This document shows, one piece after another, positions 9,204 to 16,245 of a stretch of 46,294 nt of DNA. Position numbers and translations under genes: made by a program. The stretch is from JBASRP01 sp044866075 (lineage in GTDB: Bacteria; Actinomycetota; AC-67). The notes under the pieces are model-generated. The model was given only the letters and a program-made list of their open reading frames with translations, did not search any database and was not told where the DNA came from. The stretch covers positions 1 through 46,294 of the forward strand of contig JBIOTQ010000110.1 of NCBI GenBank assembly GCA_044866075.1, in the 5' to 3' direction. Within the stretch, counting starts at the first letter, position 1. Each line of letters starts with the position of its first letter.

Positions 9204-9733
9204 TGGACCTCCAGGCCCTGGCCGGACTCGTCCTCGAGGACGTCGAGGGGACGGAGCATCGGCTGGGCGATCTGTGGGCCGCGCAGCCGGTCGTCCTGGT
9301 CTTCCTCCGGCACTTCGGGTGAGTGCATTGCCGGTACCACGCCGCGCAGTTGCGGGGCCATGAGAGCGAGATAAACGAGAAGGGCGCGCGGCTCGTCGCG
9401 ATCGGGACGGGCGACCGCCGCTACGCGCAGGCGTTCATCGACGACGAGGAGATCCCGTTCCTCGTTCTCCTCGACGAGGACGGGACCGCGGCGGAGATCG
9501 CCGAGGTCAAGAAAGGCGGATGGATGCAGCTCGCCGGCCCGGCCACGATGCCCGGAGCCTTGCGCGCGACGGCGGCGGGCCACCGGCAGCACCGCACCGG
9601 CCGGCGCCCGAGGCAGCTCGGGGCGACCTTCGTGCTCGGGCCGGGCGACGTGGTGCGCTACGAGCACCTCGACTCCGACGTTTCCGATCACGCGCCGGTC
9701 GAAGAGATCCTGGACGCGCTAGACGCGGGCTGA
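9203..9733 (+). CDS. AhpC/TSA (SelU/PRXL2-like) peroxiredoxin, candidate selenoprotein with in-frame UGA
   Basis: Read through the TGA at 9320-9322, this is a 176-aa thioredoxin-fold protein. The order is VVLVFLRHFG, then UGA, VHC, then LVAIGTGDRRYAQAF, IPFLVLLDEDG and GATFVLGPGDVVRYEH, which matches the AhpC-TSA_2 family, where the usual motif is FLRHFGCxxC. The UGA thus replaces the first redox cysteine to give UxxC. Both halves are in the same frame and well conserved in type, so a simple pseudogene is less likely. A hairpin with a GU-containing loop follows the UGA. Start GTG 9203 overlaps the tsaD stop. The 3' end overlaps the convergent acetyltransferase by 15 bp. Role by family: thiol or peroxide reduction. 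Confidence 0.78.
9320..9362 (+). promoter_or_regulatory. In-frame UGA followed by SECIS-like hairpin
   Basis: UGA occupies 9320-9322. Downstream, 9326-9332 pairs with 9356-9362 (six of seven positions) and 9342-9345 pairs fully with 9352-9355, leaving an apical loop GCAGUU at 9346-9351. The loop GU lies 27-28 nt after the UGA, inside the 16-37 nt range known for bacterial SECIS loops. The pairing was drawn by hand; no energy was computed. Confidence 0.6.
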
Positions 9734-10315
9734 CGCTTTTCGCGTCGCACGGATCGTCCTGCGCACGATCGGTCTTCCGCGCCGGCGCTCGACCTCGCGG
9801 AAGCCGGCGCGCTCGAACATCTTCAGCACACCCGTGTACGCGTCGGCGTTCGACGTCTTCCCTGCGGCGGCGTCGACCGGATAGGCCTCGACGATGCGGG
9901 CGCCGTGCGACGCTGCTTCGCCGATGGCGGCCTTAAGCAGCGCCATCCCCACGCCAGAGCCGCGCTGCCCGGCGCGGATGAAGAAACAGACGATCGACCA
10001 TACCTGCTCGTCGTCGATGCGTGCGAGGGTCTGCGACGCCTCCAGGCGCGAGTACTCCTCGCGCGGTGCGACCGACACCCAGCCCACCGGTTTCCCGTCG
10101 CGGTAGGCGATCAGCCCGGGCTTGCGGCCGGCATTGACGATCCGGCGCATCTGGCGACGGTTCCCGTCGTTGGTGTGCTCGCGCCACTCGGCGCGCGGCT
10201 GGCGCCAGTACATGCACCAGCATCCGGTCACCGCGCCGCGCGGACCGAACAGATCGACGAGGTCGTCCCAGCGTGACGGCGTTAGCGCGCGAACGCTGAT
10301 ATCGCCGGTCGGCAT
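9719..10315 (-). CDS. GNAT family N-acetyltransferase
   Basis: A 198-aa protein with a GNAT fold: an N-terminal SVRALTPSRWDDLVDLF, a central WSIVCFFIRAGQRGSGVGMALL containing the acetyl-CoA pyrophosphate loop (RAGQRGSGVG), and a C-terminal AYTGVLKMFERAGFREV. It has a CWCMYWR segment near residue 32, seen in a subgroup of uncharacterised actinobacterial GNATs. It is convergent with the peroxiredoxin (15 bp overlap) and lies 6 nt downstream of the thiolase, so it is probably co-transcribed with it. Substrate unknown. Confidence 0.85.
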   Translation of the reverse strand: MPTGDISVRALTPSRWDDLVDLFGPRGAVTGCWCMYWRQPRAEWREHTNDGNRRQMRRIVNAGRKPGLIAYRDGKPVGWVSVAPREEYSRLEASQTLARIDDEQVWSIVCFFIRAGQRGSGVGMALLKAAIGEAASHGARIVEAYPVDAAAGKTSNADAYTGVLKMFERAGFREVERRRGRPIVRRTIRATRKASARV

Positions 10316-10321
10316 GTGTCG

Positions 10322-11473
10322 TTAGGCGAGCCGCTCGATGATCATCGCCATGCCCTGACCGCCGCCGACGCACATCGTCTCGAGTCCGATCGTCTTGTCC
10401 AGCGTCTGCAGGTCGTTCAAGAGCGTGTTCATGATCCGCGCACCGGTCATGCCGTACGGGTGGCCGAGCGCGATCGCGCCGCCGTGCGGGTTGAGCTTGT
10501 CGGAGAACGGATCGACGCCGACCTCGCGACACACGGGAATGACCTGTGCGGCGAAGGCCTCGTTCAATTCCATCACGTCGATGTCCTCGATCGACATTCC
10601 GGTCTGCTTCAGGACCTTGCGCACGGCTTCGATCGGGCCGACGCCCATGATCTCGGGCTCGATGCCGCTGACCGACGTGGCGATGATGCGCGCCAGCGGC
10701 TTGATGTCGAGCTGCCGGGCGCGCTCATCGCTCATGATGATGACAGCCGCGCCGCCATCGTTCAGGGGGCACGAGTTTCCGGCCGTGACCTTTCCGCCCT
10801 CCTTGAACGCCGGCTTCAGCTCCGCGAGCTTCTCCATCGTCGTCCCACGGCGCGGGCCGTCGTCTTTGTCGACGACGGTACCGTCGTCGAGCGTGTACGG
10901 CGAGATCTCGCGGGCGAAGAAGCCTGAGTCCTGCGCGGCGACCGCGCGGTCCTGCGACTGCTTCGCGAAGCGGTCCATGTCATCACGGCTGACGTCGTAC
11001 TTCTCGGCGACGTTCTCCGCGGTTAGGCCCATCGGGATGTAGACGTTCGCGATCTCGCCGAGCAACTTCGGGTGCAGCTCGCTCATGTCGCGCGGCATCT
11101 GGTTCACACGCGAGATCGACTCGACGCCGGCGGCGACGAACGCGTCGCCCTCGCCGGCCTTGATCGCGTGGAATGCCATGCGCTGGGTCTGGGTGCTCGA
11201 CGCGCAGAAACGGTTCACCGTGGTTCCGGGGACGAGCGGCATGCCGGCCAGCAGCGCGACGCGGCGTCCGAGGTTGATGCCCTGTTCGCCCTCCGGGAAT
11301 CCGCAGCCGACGATCACGTCGACGACCTCGGCCGGATTGAGCTGGGGCACTTTCTCCAATGCCTTCTGAACGGCGAACGCGCACAGGTCGTCCGGTCGGG
11401 CGTTGATCAGCGATCCCTTGGCGGCGCGCCCGATGGGCGTGCGGGCTGCGGCGACGATGACGGCTTCCGACAT
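10322..11473 (-). CDS. Acetyl-CoA C-acetyltransferase (thiolase)
   Basis: A 383-aa thiolase that condenses or cleaves acyl-CoA in fatty-acid or short-chain metabolism. The nucleophilic cysteine is in NRFCASSTQ, the histidine in GGAIALGHPYGMTGAR, and the second cysteine in CVGGGQGMAM, so the active site is complete. ELNEAFAAQ and VGCGFPEGEQGINLGR also match. I chose ATG at 11473 rather than a start 30 nt upstream because AAGGAGGG stands 6 nt before it and MSEAVIVAAARTPIG is the usual thiolase beginning. Confidence 0.94.
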   Translation of the reverse strand: MSEAVIVAAARTPIGRAAKGSLINARPDDLCAFAVQKALEKVPQLNPAEVVDVIVGCGFPEGEQGINLGRRVALLAGMPLVPGTTVNRFCASSTQTQRMAFHAIKAGEGDAFVAAGVESISRVNQMPRDMSELHPKLLGEIANVYIPMGLTAENVAEKYDVSRDDMDRFAKQSQDRAVAAQDSGFFAREISPYTLDDGTVVDKDDGPRRGTTMEKLAELKPAFKEGGKVTAGNSCPLNDGGAAVIIMSDERARQLDIKPLARIIATSVSGIEPEIMGVGPIEAVRKVLKQTGMSIEDIDVMELNEAFAAQVIPVCREVGVDPFSDKLNPHGGAIALGHPYGMTGARIMNTLLNDLQTLDKTIGLETMCVGGGQGMAMIIERLA

Positions 11474-11537
11474 GGGAACCCTCCTTGCGGGTGAGGGCTC
11501 CATTCAATCGCGGCCGCTCAACGGCGACCAGTCGACG

Positions 11538-12740
11538 CTACGGCGCGAAGCGCCAGATCTTCCCGTCGCCCGCGCAGACCCACACCGATCCGAACCCGGT
11601 GACGATGTCGGTCGCGGGGGCGGGAGGTGCGTCGCCGATCTGGATCGGGTCGCCGACGGGCCTGTTCGTCTCCGGGTCGACCTTCCAGAAGTAGCCTCGG
11701 GCGCTGCCCGCCCAGACGGATCCTTCGCCGATCGTCATCGATTGGAGTCCGACGGGTGAGGCGTCCGGGAGCGTGATGTGGGCGATGAGATGCCCGCTCG
11801 TGTCGTACCGCTGGATGCCGCTCGCGCTGTTGGTGCCGGACGCCGTCACCCAGATCGAACCGAACCCGGTCGCGATCGACGGAGGGATGCTGCCGTCTCC
11901 GGCGTTCCACGGCCGGGCCGAACTGTTCGTGCGAGGGTCGACGCGGACGACCGACAGCATGTTGCCCTCGAGAGGACTGAGGAACCAAAGGTAACGCTCG
12001 TCGTGCGACAGGTTGGTGAAATCGCCCGCGGTGCTGTGCGGGATGCGGGCCGAGATCTTGCCTTCGTCGATGCGGACGACCTCGGCTTCGCCGTTGTCGT
12101 TCACGTTCGAGACCCAGACGGAACCGAACGCGATCTCGACATCTTGCGGCTCGTCGAGCCGGATGGTCGCCACGACGCGGTTCGCGCGCGGGTCGATCTT
12201 CATCAGGCTTCTCTGCTGGGGGAACTTGAAGGTCGGCGGATGGCTCGCGTCGCCGCAACTCACAACATCGCCGCACCCCGAGGCGTTCGTCACCCAGACG
12301 GCGTCCTCGTCCGCCGCCAGACTCTGCGGGACGAGTCCCACGTCGATCCGTGCAACGACGTCGCCGGTGTCGGGATCCATGCGCACGAGCTGGCCTGGTT
12401 CGCCGCTCCGCTCGTTTCGAACGAGCCCCCAGAGAGCGTCCTTCGTCGCCGCGAGGCGAAACGCGGGAACGGAGATCTTGGCGCGCAGCGTGGGAGGCGT
12501 GGTCGTCCCTGGCTCGGGCTGCTCGGTCGCGAACGGCGCCGGTTTCGGCTGACCGCCAAGCCGCGGGATCACCACGACCGCTCCTGCGACGGCCAAGACG
12601 GCGACCAACGCTTGGACGGCCAGCCGCTGCTTGTGGCTGCGTGCGACGCGGCGCTCTACGTCGATCCACGCGCCCGGCCGCGTCTGTACGTCGGTCTCGT
12701 GACGCGCGAGCGTTTCCCTGATCTTGGATTCGAGGTTCAT
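11538..12740 (-). CDS. Membrane-anchored beta-propeller protein, partner of the ECF sigma factor
   Basis: A 400-aa protein with a charged N-terminal segment of about 40 residues, one transmembrane helix (about residues 41-58, LAVQALVAVLAVAGAVVV), a Pro/Thr linker and an extracytoplasmic domain with six or so repeats of the type FGSVWVS/T, as in NHL or Vgb-like propellers. Two cysteines in GCGDVVSCGD could form a disulfide. The ATG overlaps the stop of the sigma-factor gene by 4 bp. In SigE-like ECF pairs the second gene is often a membrane protein that senses or restrains the sigma factor; whether this one is an anti-sigma factor is inference. Confidence 0.8.
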   Translation of the reverse strand: MNLESKIRETLARHETDVQTRPGAWIDVERRVARSHKQRLAVQALVAVLAVAGAVVVIPRLGGQPKPAPFATEQPEPGTTTPPTLRAKISVPAFRLAATKDALWGLVRNERSGEPGQLVRMDPDTGDVVARIDVGLVPQSLAADEDAVWVTNASGCGDVVSCGDASHPPTFKFPQQRSLMKIDPRANRVVATIRLDEPQDVEIAFGSVWVSNVNDNGEAEVVRIDEGKISARIPHSTAGDFTNLSHDERYLWFLSPLEGNMLSVVRVDPRTNSSARPWNAGDGSIPPSIATGFGSIWVTASGTNSASGIQRYDTSGHLIAHITLPDASPVGLQSMTIGEGSVWAGSARGYFWKVDPETNRPVGDPIQIGDAPPAPATDIVTGFGSVWVCAGDGKIWRFAP

Positions 12741-13269
12741 GACTCGCTCCGTTCTTCGAGCGCCTCACGAAGGCGCTGCATGGCGCGATGCAACTGTGTC
12801 TTGACGGTGCCGACGCTCACGCCGAGGGTGTTCGCGATCTCTTGCTCGGTCATGTCTTCGTAGAAGCGCAACGCGATGCACGCGCGCTGCCCGCGCGGCA
12901 GCGCGAGGATCGCGCGCCACACGTGGTCGTCGCCTCGGGCAGGTGCGCCTCGTGCGCGCGGTGCGAGCCCCCGAACACGCGGCGCTCGACGACGACGCGA
13001 CGGAAGCGCGAGCGATGAAGGTTCGCGATCGTCCGCCGCGCATAGGCGCGGAACCCGGCCTCTTGGATCCGGCGGTCGGTGCGGTAGAGGCGCACGAACG
13101 CGTCGTGCACGAGATCCTCGGCCGCGGCCGGATCGCCTGTGAGGAAGTAGGCGAAACGGAGCAGCGGCTCGTACTCGGCGGCGAACCATTCGCCGAGCCG
13201 ATCGAGGCGCGATCGTGAGGGTTCGAGGACGCTTATGGCGCGCTCCGCGACCGAAGCCGACCCATCCAT
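12737..13269 (-). pseudogene. ECF RNA polymerase sigma factor, split by a one-base frameshift
   Basis: The first frame, from ATG 13269, encodes region 2 (LLRFAYFLTGDPAAAEDLVHDAFVRLYR) down to HLPE. The rest, with region 4 (RACIALRFYEDMTEQEIANTLGVSVGTVKTQLHRAMQRL within the span), is in the -1 frame and ends at 12737. Adding one G near 12931-12936 would join them as PEGDDHVWRAI and give a normal 177-aa SigE-like protein. The break is either a true inactivating deletion or an assembly error; no slippery heptamer is visible. It is divergent from the Usp-like gene and translationally coupled to the propeller gene. Confidence 0.82.
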
Positions 13270-13270
13270 G

Positions 13271-13341
13271 CCCCTTATACGCCCTGCGACCTGCGGAGGT
13301 TGACAGGCCTGTCGCCTGTCGAAGAGACGGGGTATAAGGGG
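13271..13341. promoter_or_regulatory. Divergent promoter region with 10-bp inverted repeat
   Basis: CCCCTTATAC at 13271-13280 and GTATAAGGGG at 13332-13341 are perfect inverted copies. Each places a TATAAG box facing outward, just before the sigma-factor ATG on the minus strand and 22 nt before the Usp-like ATG on the plus strand. No -35 at normal spacing is obvious for either, which hints at an alternative sigma factor or activator. Confidence 0.5.
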
Positions 13342-13359
13342 TCCGAGGAGGTGGTTCGC

Positions 13360-13788
13360 ATGGACGCCAAGCGCATCCTCATCGTGGCGAACCAGACCGC
13401 GGCCGGAACTCACCTCAAGCAGTACGTCCGGGAGAAGCTCACGGAAGGCATTCCTTGCCGCTTCACGCTGCTCGTGCCCGCGACACCAACCTCGGACCAT
13501 CTCACCTGGACCGAGGGGGAGGCCCGTGTCTTGGCCGAGCAGCGTATGAACGAGGCACTCGAGGGGCTACGCCAGGCGGGCGCCGAGGTCGACGGGATGG
13601 TGGGCGACCCGCGGCCCCTGAGCGCCATCGGCGACGTTCTCCTGGAGCAGCCGCACGACGAGATCGTCCTGTCGACGCTCCCGCTGGGCGTTTCGCGCTG
13701 GCTGAAGCAGGATCTGCCGCACCAGGTCGAGCGGCAGTTCCGGCTCCCGGTCACGCACATCGTCGGGGAGCCCGCCGCCACCACGTAG
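13360..13788 (+). CDS. Small universal-stress-like (Usp/HUP-fold) protein
   Basis: 142 aa beginning RILIVANQTAAG, with LLVPATP, a helical stretch rich in Glu and Arg, GAEVDGMVGDPRPL, and DEIVLSTLPLGVSRWLKQDL, followed by LPVTHIVGEP. This is the alpha/beta pattern of a Usp-like family common in actinobacteria, of unknown function. ATG 13360 is preceded by GAGGAGG at a good distance. It is divergent from the ECF sigma gene and shares its mirrored promoter boxes, so the two may be controlled together. Confidence 0.75.
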   Translation: MDAKRILIVANQTAAGTHLKQYVREKLTEGIPCRFTLLVPATPTSDHLTWTEGEARVLAEQRMNEALEGLRQAGAEVDGMVGDPRPLSAIGDVLLEQPHDEIVLSTLPLGVSRWLKQDLPHQVERQFRLPVTHIVGEPAATT

Positions 13789-13828
13789 GCCGCTCCCGTT
13801 CCCGCAGGTCAGGCACCGCCGGGCCGGG

Positions 13829-13858
13829 TTGACCGGGGGTGAGGGGTCTGGCTATATT
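13829..13858 (+). promoter_or_regulatory. Sigma-70 promoter of groES
   Basis: TTGACC at 13829-13834, an 18-nt spacer, and TATATT at 13853-13858. The predicted transcription start falls inside the CIRCE element immediately downstream. Confidence 0.75.
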
Positions 13859-13862
13859 CCCG

Positions 13863-13889
13863 TTAGCACTCAGGCATGGGGAGTGCTAA
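13863..13889 (+). promoter_or_regulatory. CIRCE operator (HrcA binding site)
   Basis: TTAGCACTC at 13863-13871, nine bases, and GAGTGCTAA at 13881-13889, a perfect match to the CIRCE consensus; the arms extend by one more G-C pair. It overlaps the predicted start of the groES transcript, so HrcA would repress groES until heat or misfolding stress. Confidence 0.95.
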
Positions 13890-13923
13890 CTCTGAGGGCC
13901 AAGTTTTGGCAGGAGGGATGCAC

Positions 13924-14235
13924 ATGGCGTTCGGTCTGGAGCCGCTCGAGGACCGGGTGGTCGTGAAGCCGCTCGAGGAAGAGACGCAGCGGACACCGAC
14001 GGGGATCATCATCCCCGACACGGCCAAGGAGAAGCCGCAGGAGGGCGAGGTCATCGCCGTCGGCCCCGGCCGTTTCGAGGAAGGCAACCGGATCCCGGTG
14101 GACGTTAAGGTCGGCGACCGCGTGATCTACTCGAAGTACGGCGGGACCGAGGTCAAGGTCGAGGGCGAGGACTACCTCATCCTCTCGGCCCGGGACCTCT
14201 TCGCGATCGTCAAGACGGGCAAAGGCAAGAAGTAG
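13924..14235 (+). CDS. groES: Co-chaperonin GroES (10 kDa chaperonin)
   Basis: A 103-aa GroES, the lid of the GroEL folding chamber. It has PLEDRVVVKPLEEE, the mobile-loop region TPTGIIIPDTAKEKPQEGEVIAVGPG, VKVGDRVIYSKYGG and YLILSARDLFAIV. Two in-frame ATGs lie close together; I chose 13924 because AGGAGGG (13911-13917) is 6 nt before it, while it abuts the other ATG. A promoter and CIRCE element precede it and a terminator follows. No groEL follows here, so the partner chaperonin must be encoded elsewhere. Confidence 0.96.
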   Translation: MAFGLEPLEDRVVVKPLEEETQRTPTGIIIPDTAKEKPQEGEVIAVGPGRFEEGNRIPVDVKVGDRVIYSKYGGTEVKVEGEDYLILSARDLFAIVKTGKGKK

Positions 14236-14251
14236 CCGAAACGGTAGGAAG

Positions 14252-14280
14252 AGCGGCCGCGAGGCCGCTTTTCCGTTTTC
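14252..14280 (+). terminator. Rho-independent terminator after groES
   Basis: AGCGGCC (14252-14258), loop GCGA, GGCCGCT (14263-14269), then a T-rich tail. It ends transcription directly after groES, confirming a monocistronic groES. Confidence 0.85.
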
Positions 14281-14346
14281 CGGGGCGATACGGAAAGTCC
14301 CATCCAAGCTCACACGGGCGCTTCTCCCGCGTTCTACAGTGTCGCC

Positions 14347-16122
14347 ATGCGCCGGCTGATGGTGGCCTTCGCGACCGCTCTCGTCGCGGTCGGTCTGACG
14401 CTGCCCAGCCTGCCCGCGCCCGCCGCCGAGAGCCCGCTCAGCGCTCTCCCCGGGGTGGGCGAGCGCGGAACGCTTCCGGGCCGCACCGTCGAAGAGACGG
14501 TTCAGATCGTCAATCGCTCCGATCGCGAGGACTACAACGTCTCCGCAAGCTTGACGCCGCTCGAGGTCGACGGGAACGGCATCTTCCGCTCGGCCGAAAG
14601 TGGCGCGTCGCTTCCGTCGGCCGCGAGCTGGGGAGTCGTCGAACCGGCGACGTTCGTGCTGGCGCGCGGTCACTCCCAAGACGTGAAGATCAAGTTCACA
14701 CCGCCGAAGGACACGCCTGGGCAGGGCTACTTCGCCGCCGCGAAGTTCGCCGGCGCGGCCCCGAGCGGCGCGCGCACGACGACGATCCACGCGGTGCTGT
14801 TGGAGGTAGGCGGGGCACAGCTCGTGCGCTCCGCGAAGGTCGCGTCGATCTCCGCGCCGTCGCGGTCGTTCGGCACGACCATCCTGGTTACGGTGCGCCT
14901 GGAGAACACGGGCAACGTCGCAGTGATGGCGAGCGGTACCGTGACGCTGCGCGACGCCGCCGGGAACGTCAGCGCCGAAGAACCGATCGCTCGCACACCG
15001 GTCATCCCGGGACGCCCACGTTTGATCAGCGTCGACATGCCGGCACCGCTGATCCCCGGCCGCGTCCGCGTCGGCGCCGATTTCGGTTTCGGCGAGTTCG
15101 TCGCGCGTGATACCGCAACGAAGAGCGTCCTTTCGATCACGTACTGGCAGATGGGCGCACTGCTTCTCGTCGTCTTGCTCATCGCGTGGGCGATCAGGGC
15201 GCTCGTTCGCTGGCGCGGGCGTCGCAAGGCCGCGAAACGGCGAGCGCCCGCGACGATTGCAGCGCCGGCCGCGGCTCACGCTGCCGCCGGTACGAACGGG
15301 ACGCCCGTCGCGGCAAGCCCCGCGCAGCACCCGGCGCCGATCCTCGCGGACGAAGAGATGCAGGCGTTCTGGGAGGACGAAACCCTTCTACCGCGCGCGG
15401 CGGAGCCCGACGCGGAGCCCGCTGAGATCAAGATCGCGACAGGCCCACAAACCGCGCCGTGGGCCTCGGAGCTCGCGGGCTTGGAGGATGAGGACGAGAT
15501 CGAAGAGGAGGTCGCGGAGCCGGCGATCTCTCCGTTCGCCCCGGCCGCCGAGCCGGAGCTTGCTCCCGCCGTGCTCGCACCCGAGCCGGAACCCGAGCCC
15601 GAGCCGATGCCGGCGGCGCTCACGGTCGTCCCGCCGGTCGCGGAGCCCGAGCCCGCCGAGGAACCGTCCGGCGCCCGCGTGAGCGCGCTCGTCGAGCGGG
15701 TCAAGGCGGGGATGCCCGAGGGGCCGGCCGGCGGCCCACAAGCCGGCCTCCGCCGCGCTCTGGTGGCGCTGGAGCTCATGACCGAGCGGGGGGCGCGATC
15801 CGCCGAGCGGATCGACGTCGGGCTCGGTCTGCTCCGCTGGACCCGCGGCGACGAGGTCACTGCGGCGGTGGAGGAAGCTTTCGACGCCGCGGCCGCGGCG
15901 GGCAAGAAGTCGGCGATCGCCGCGCTCGCGCTCGCCATGGACGAGGTCGGAAGCTCGCGCGCGACCGAAGCACTTCTGCGCGCCTACGCGTCCTCACCGC
16001 GCCACCTCGCGTCGCGCCTGCGCGACGCGCTGCAGAGGGCTCCGGTCGAGGAGTTCCGCAACCGAAGCGAGCTGCTCGACGCGCTGCCGGCGGATCGCCG
16101 CTCGGCTCTCAAAGTCGGCTAG
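14347..16122 (+). CDS. Membrane protein with extracellular Ig-like domains and acidic cytoplasmic tail
   Basis: 591 aa, function not recognised. A signal peptide (about residues 1-27, ending PAPAA) is followed by an extracellular part of about 240 residues with VEETVQIVNRSDREDYNV and ILVTVRLENTGNVAVMASG, resembling DUF916 or WxL-interacting-type beta-sandwich domains. One transmembrane helix lies near residues 267-285 and an arginine-rich stop-transfer follows. The cytoplasmic part is rich in Ala, Pro and Glu, including an EPEPEPEP tract, and ends in about 140 residues of helical sequence resembling HEAT-type repeats. It stands alone between groES and guaB3. Confidence 0.7.
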   Translation: MRRLMVAFATALVAVGLTLPSLPAPAAESPLSALPGVGERGTLPGRTVEETVQIVNRSDREDYNVSASLTPLEVDGNGIFRSAESGASLPSAASWGVVEPATFVLARGHSQDVKIKFTPPKDTPGQGYFAAAKFAGAAPSGARTTTIHAVLLEVGGAQLVRSAKVASISAPSRSFGTTILVTVRLENTGNVAVMASGTVTLRDAAGNVSAEEPIARTPVIPGRPRLISVDMPAPLIPGRVRVGADFGFGEFVARDTATKSVLSITYWQMGALLLVVLLIAWAIRALVRWRGRRKAAKRRAPATIAAPAAAHAAAGTNGTPVAASPAQHPAPILADEEMQAFWEDETLLPRAAEPDAEPAEIKIATGPQTAPWASELAGLEDEDEIEEEVAEPAISPFAPAAEPELAPAVLAPEPEPEPEPMPAALTVVPPVAEPEPAEEPSGARVSALVERVKAGMPEGPAGGPQAGLRRALVALELMTERGARSAERIDVGLGLLRWTRGDEVTAAVEEAFDAAAAAGKKSAIAALALAMDEVGSSRATEALLRAYASSPRHLASRLRDALQRAPVEEFRNRSELLDALPADRRSALKVG

Positions 16123-16195
16123 CTCGGTTTTCCCGCTCTGTTGAGCGTCTCCGTCTCCGCTATCCTTATGTGAACAGGTACGGCACACCGGGGTA

Positions 16196-16241
16196 TGGGG
16201 GCTCAAGTAGCGAGGCGATAGCCCCCATTCTGATAAGGGGG
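16196..16241 (+). promoter_or_regulatory. Leader of guaB3 with two competing hairpins
   Basis: TGGGGGCT (16196-16203) pairs perfectly with AGCCCCCA (16220-16227). The CCCCC of that right arm (16222-16226) can instead pair with GGGGG of the ribosome binding site AAGGGGG (16235-16241). The two pairings exclude each other, the layout of a translational on/off switch. No known riboswitch class was recognised. Confidence 0.5.
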
Positions 16242-16245
16242 ATCG

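Noticed and set aside
9323..9733. A separate short gene starting at GTG 9323 after the UGA
   Set aside because: It would begin at VHC in the middle of the redox motif and lack the first strand; reading through the UGA gives a complete family member.
12931..12936. Programmed -1 frameshift in the ECF sigma gene
   Set aside because: There is no slippery heptamer or following structure; a single-base deletion or assembly error is simpler.
13300..13338. TTGACA at 13300 as -35 for TATAAG at 13333
   Set aside because: The 27-nt spacer is far too long for a sigma-70 promoter.
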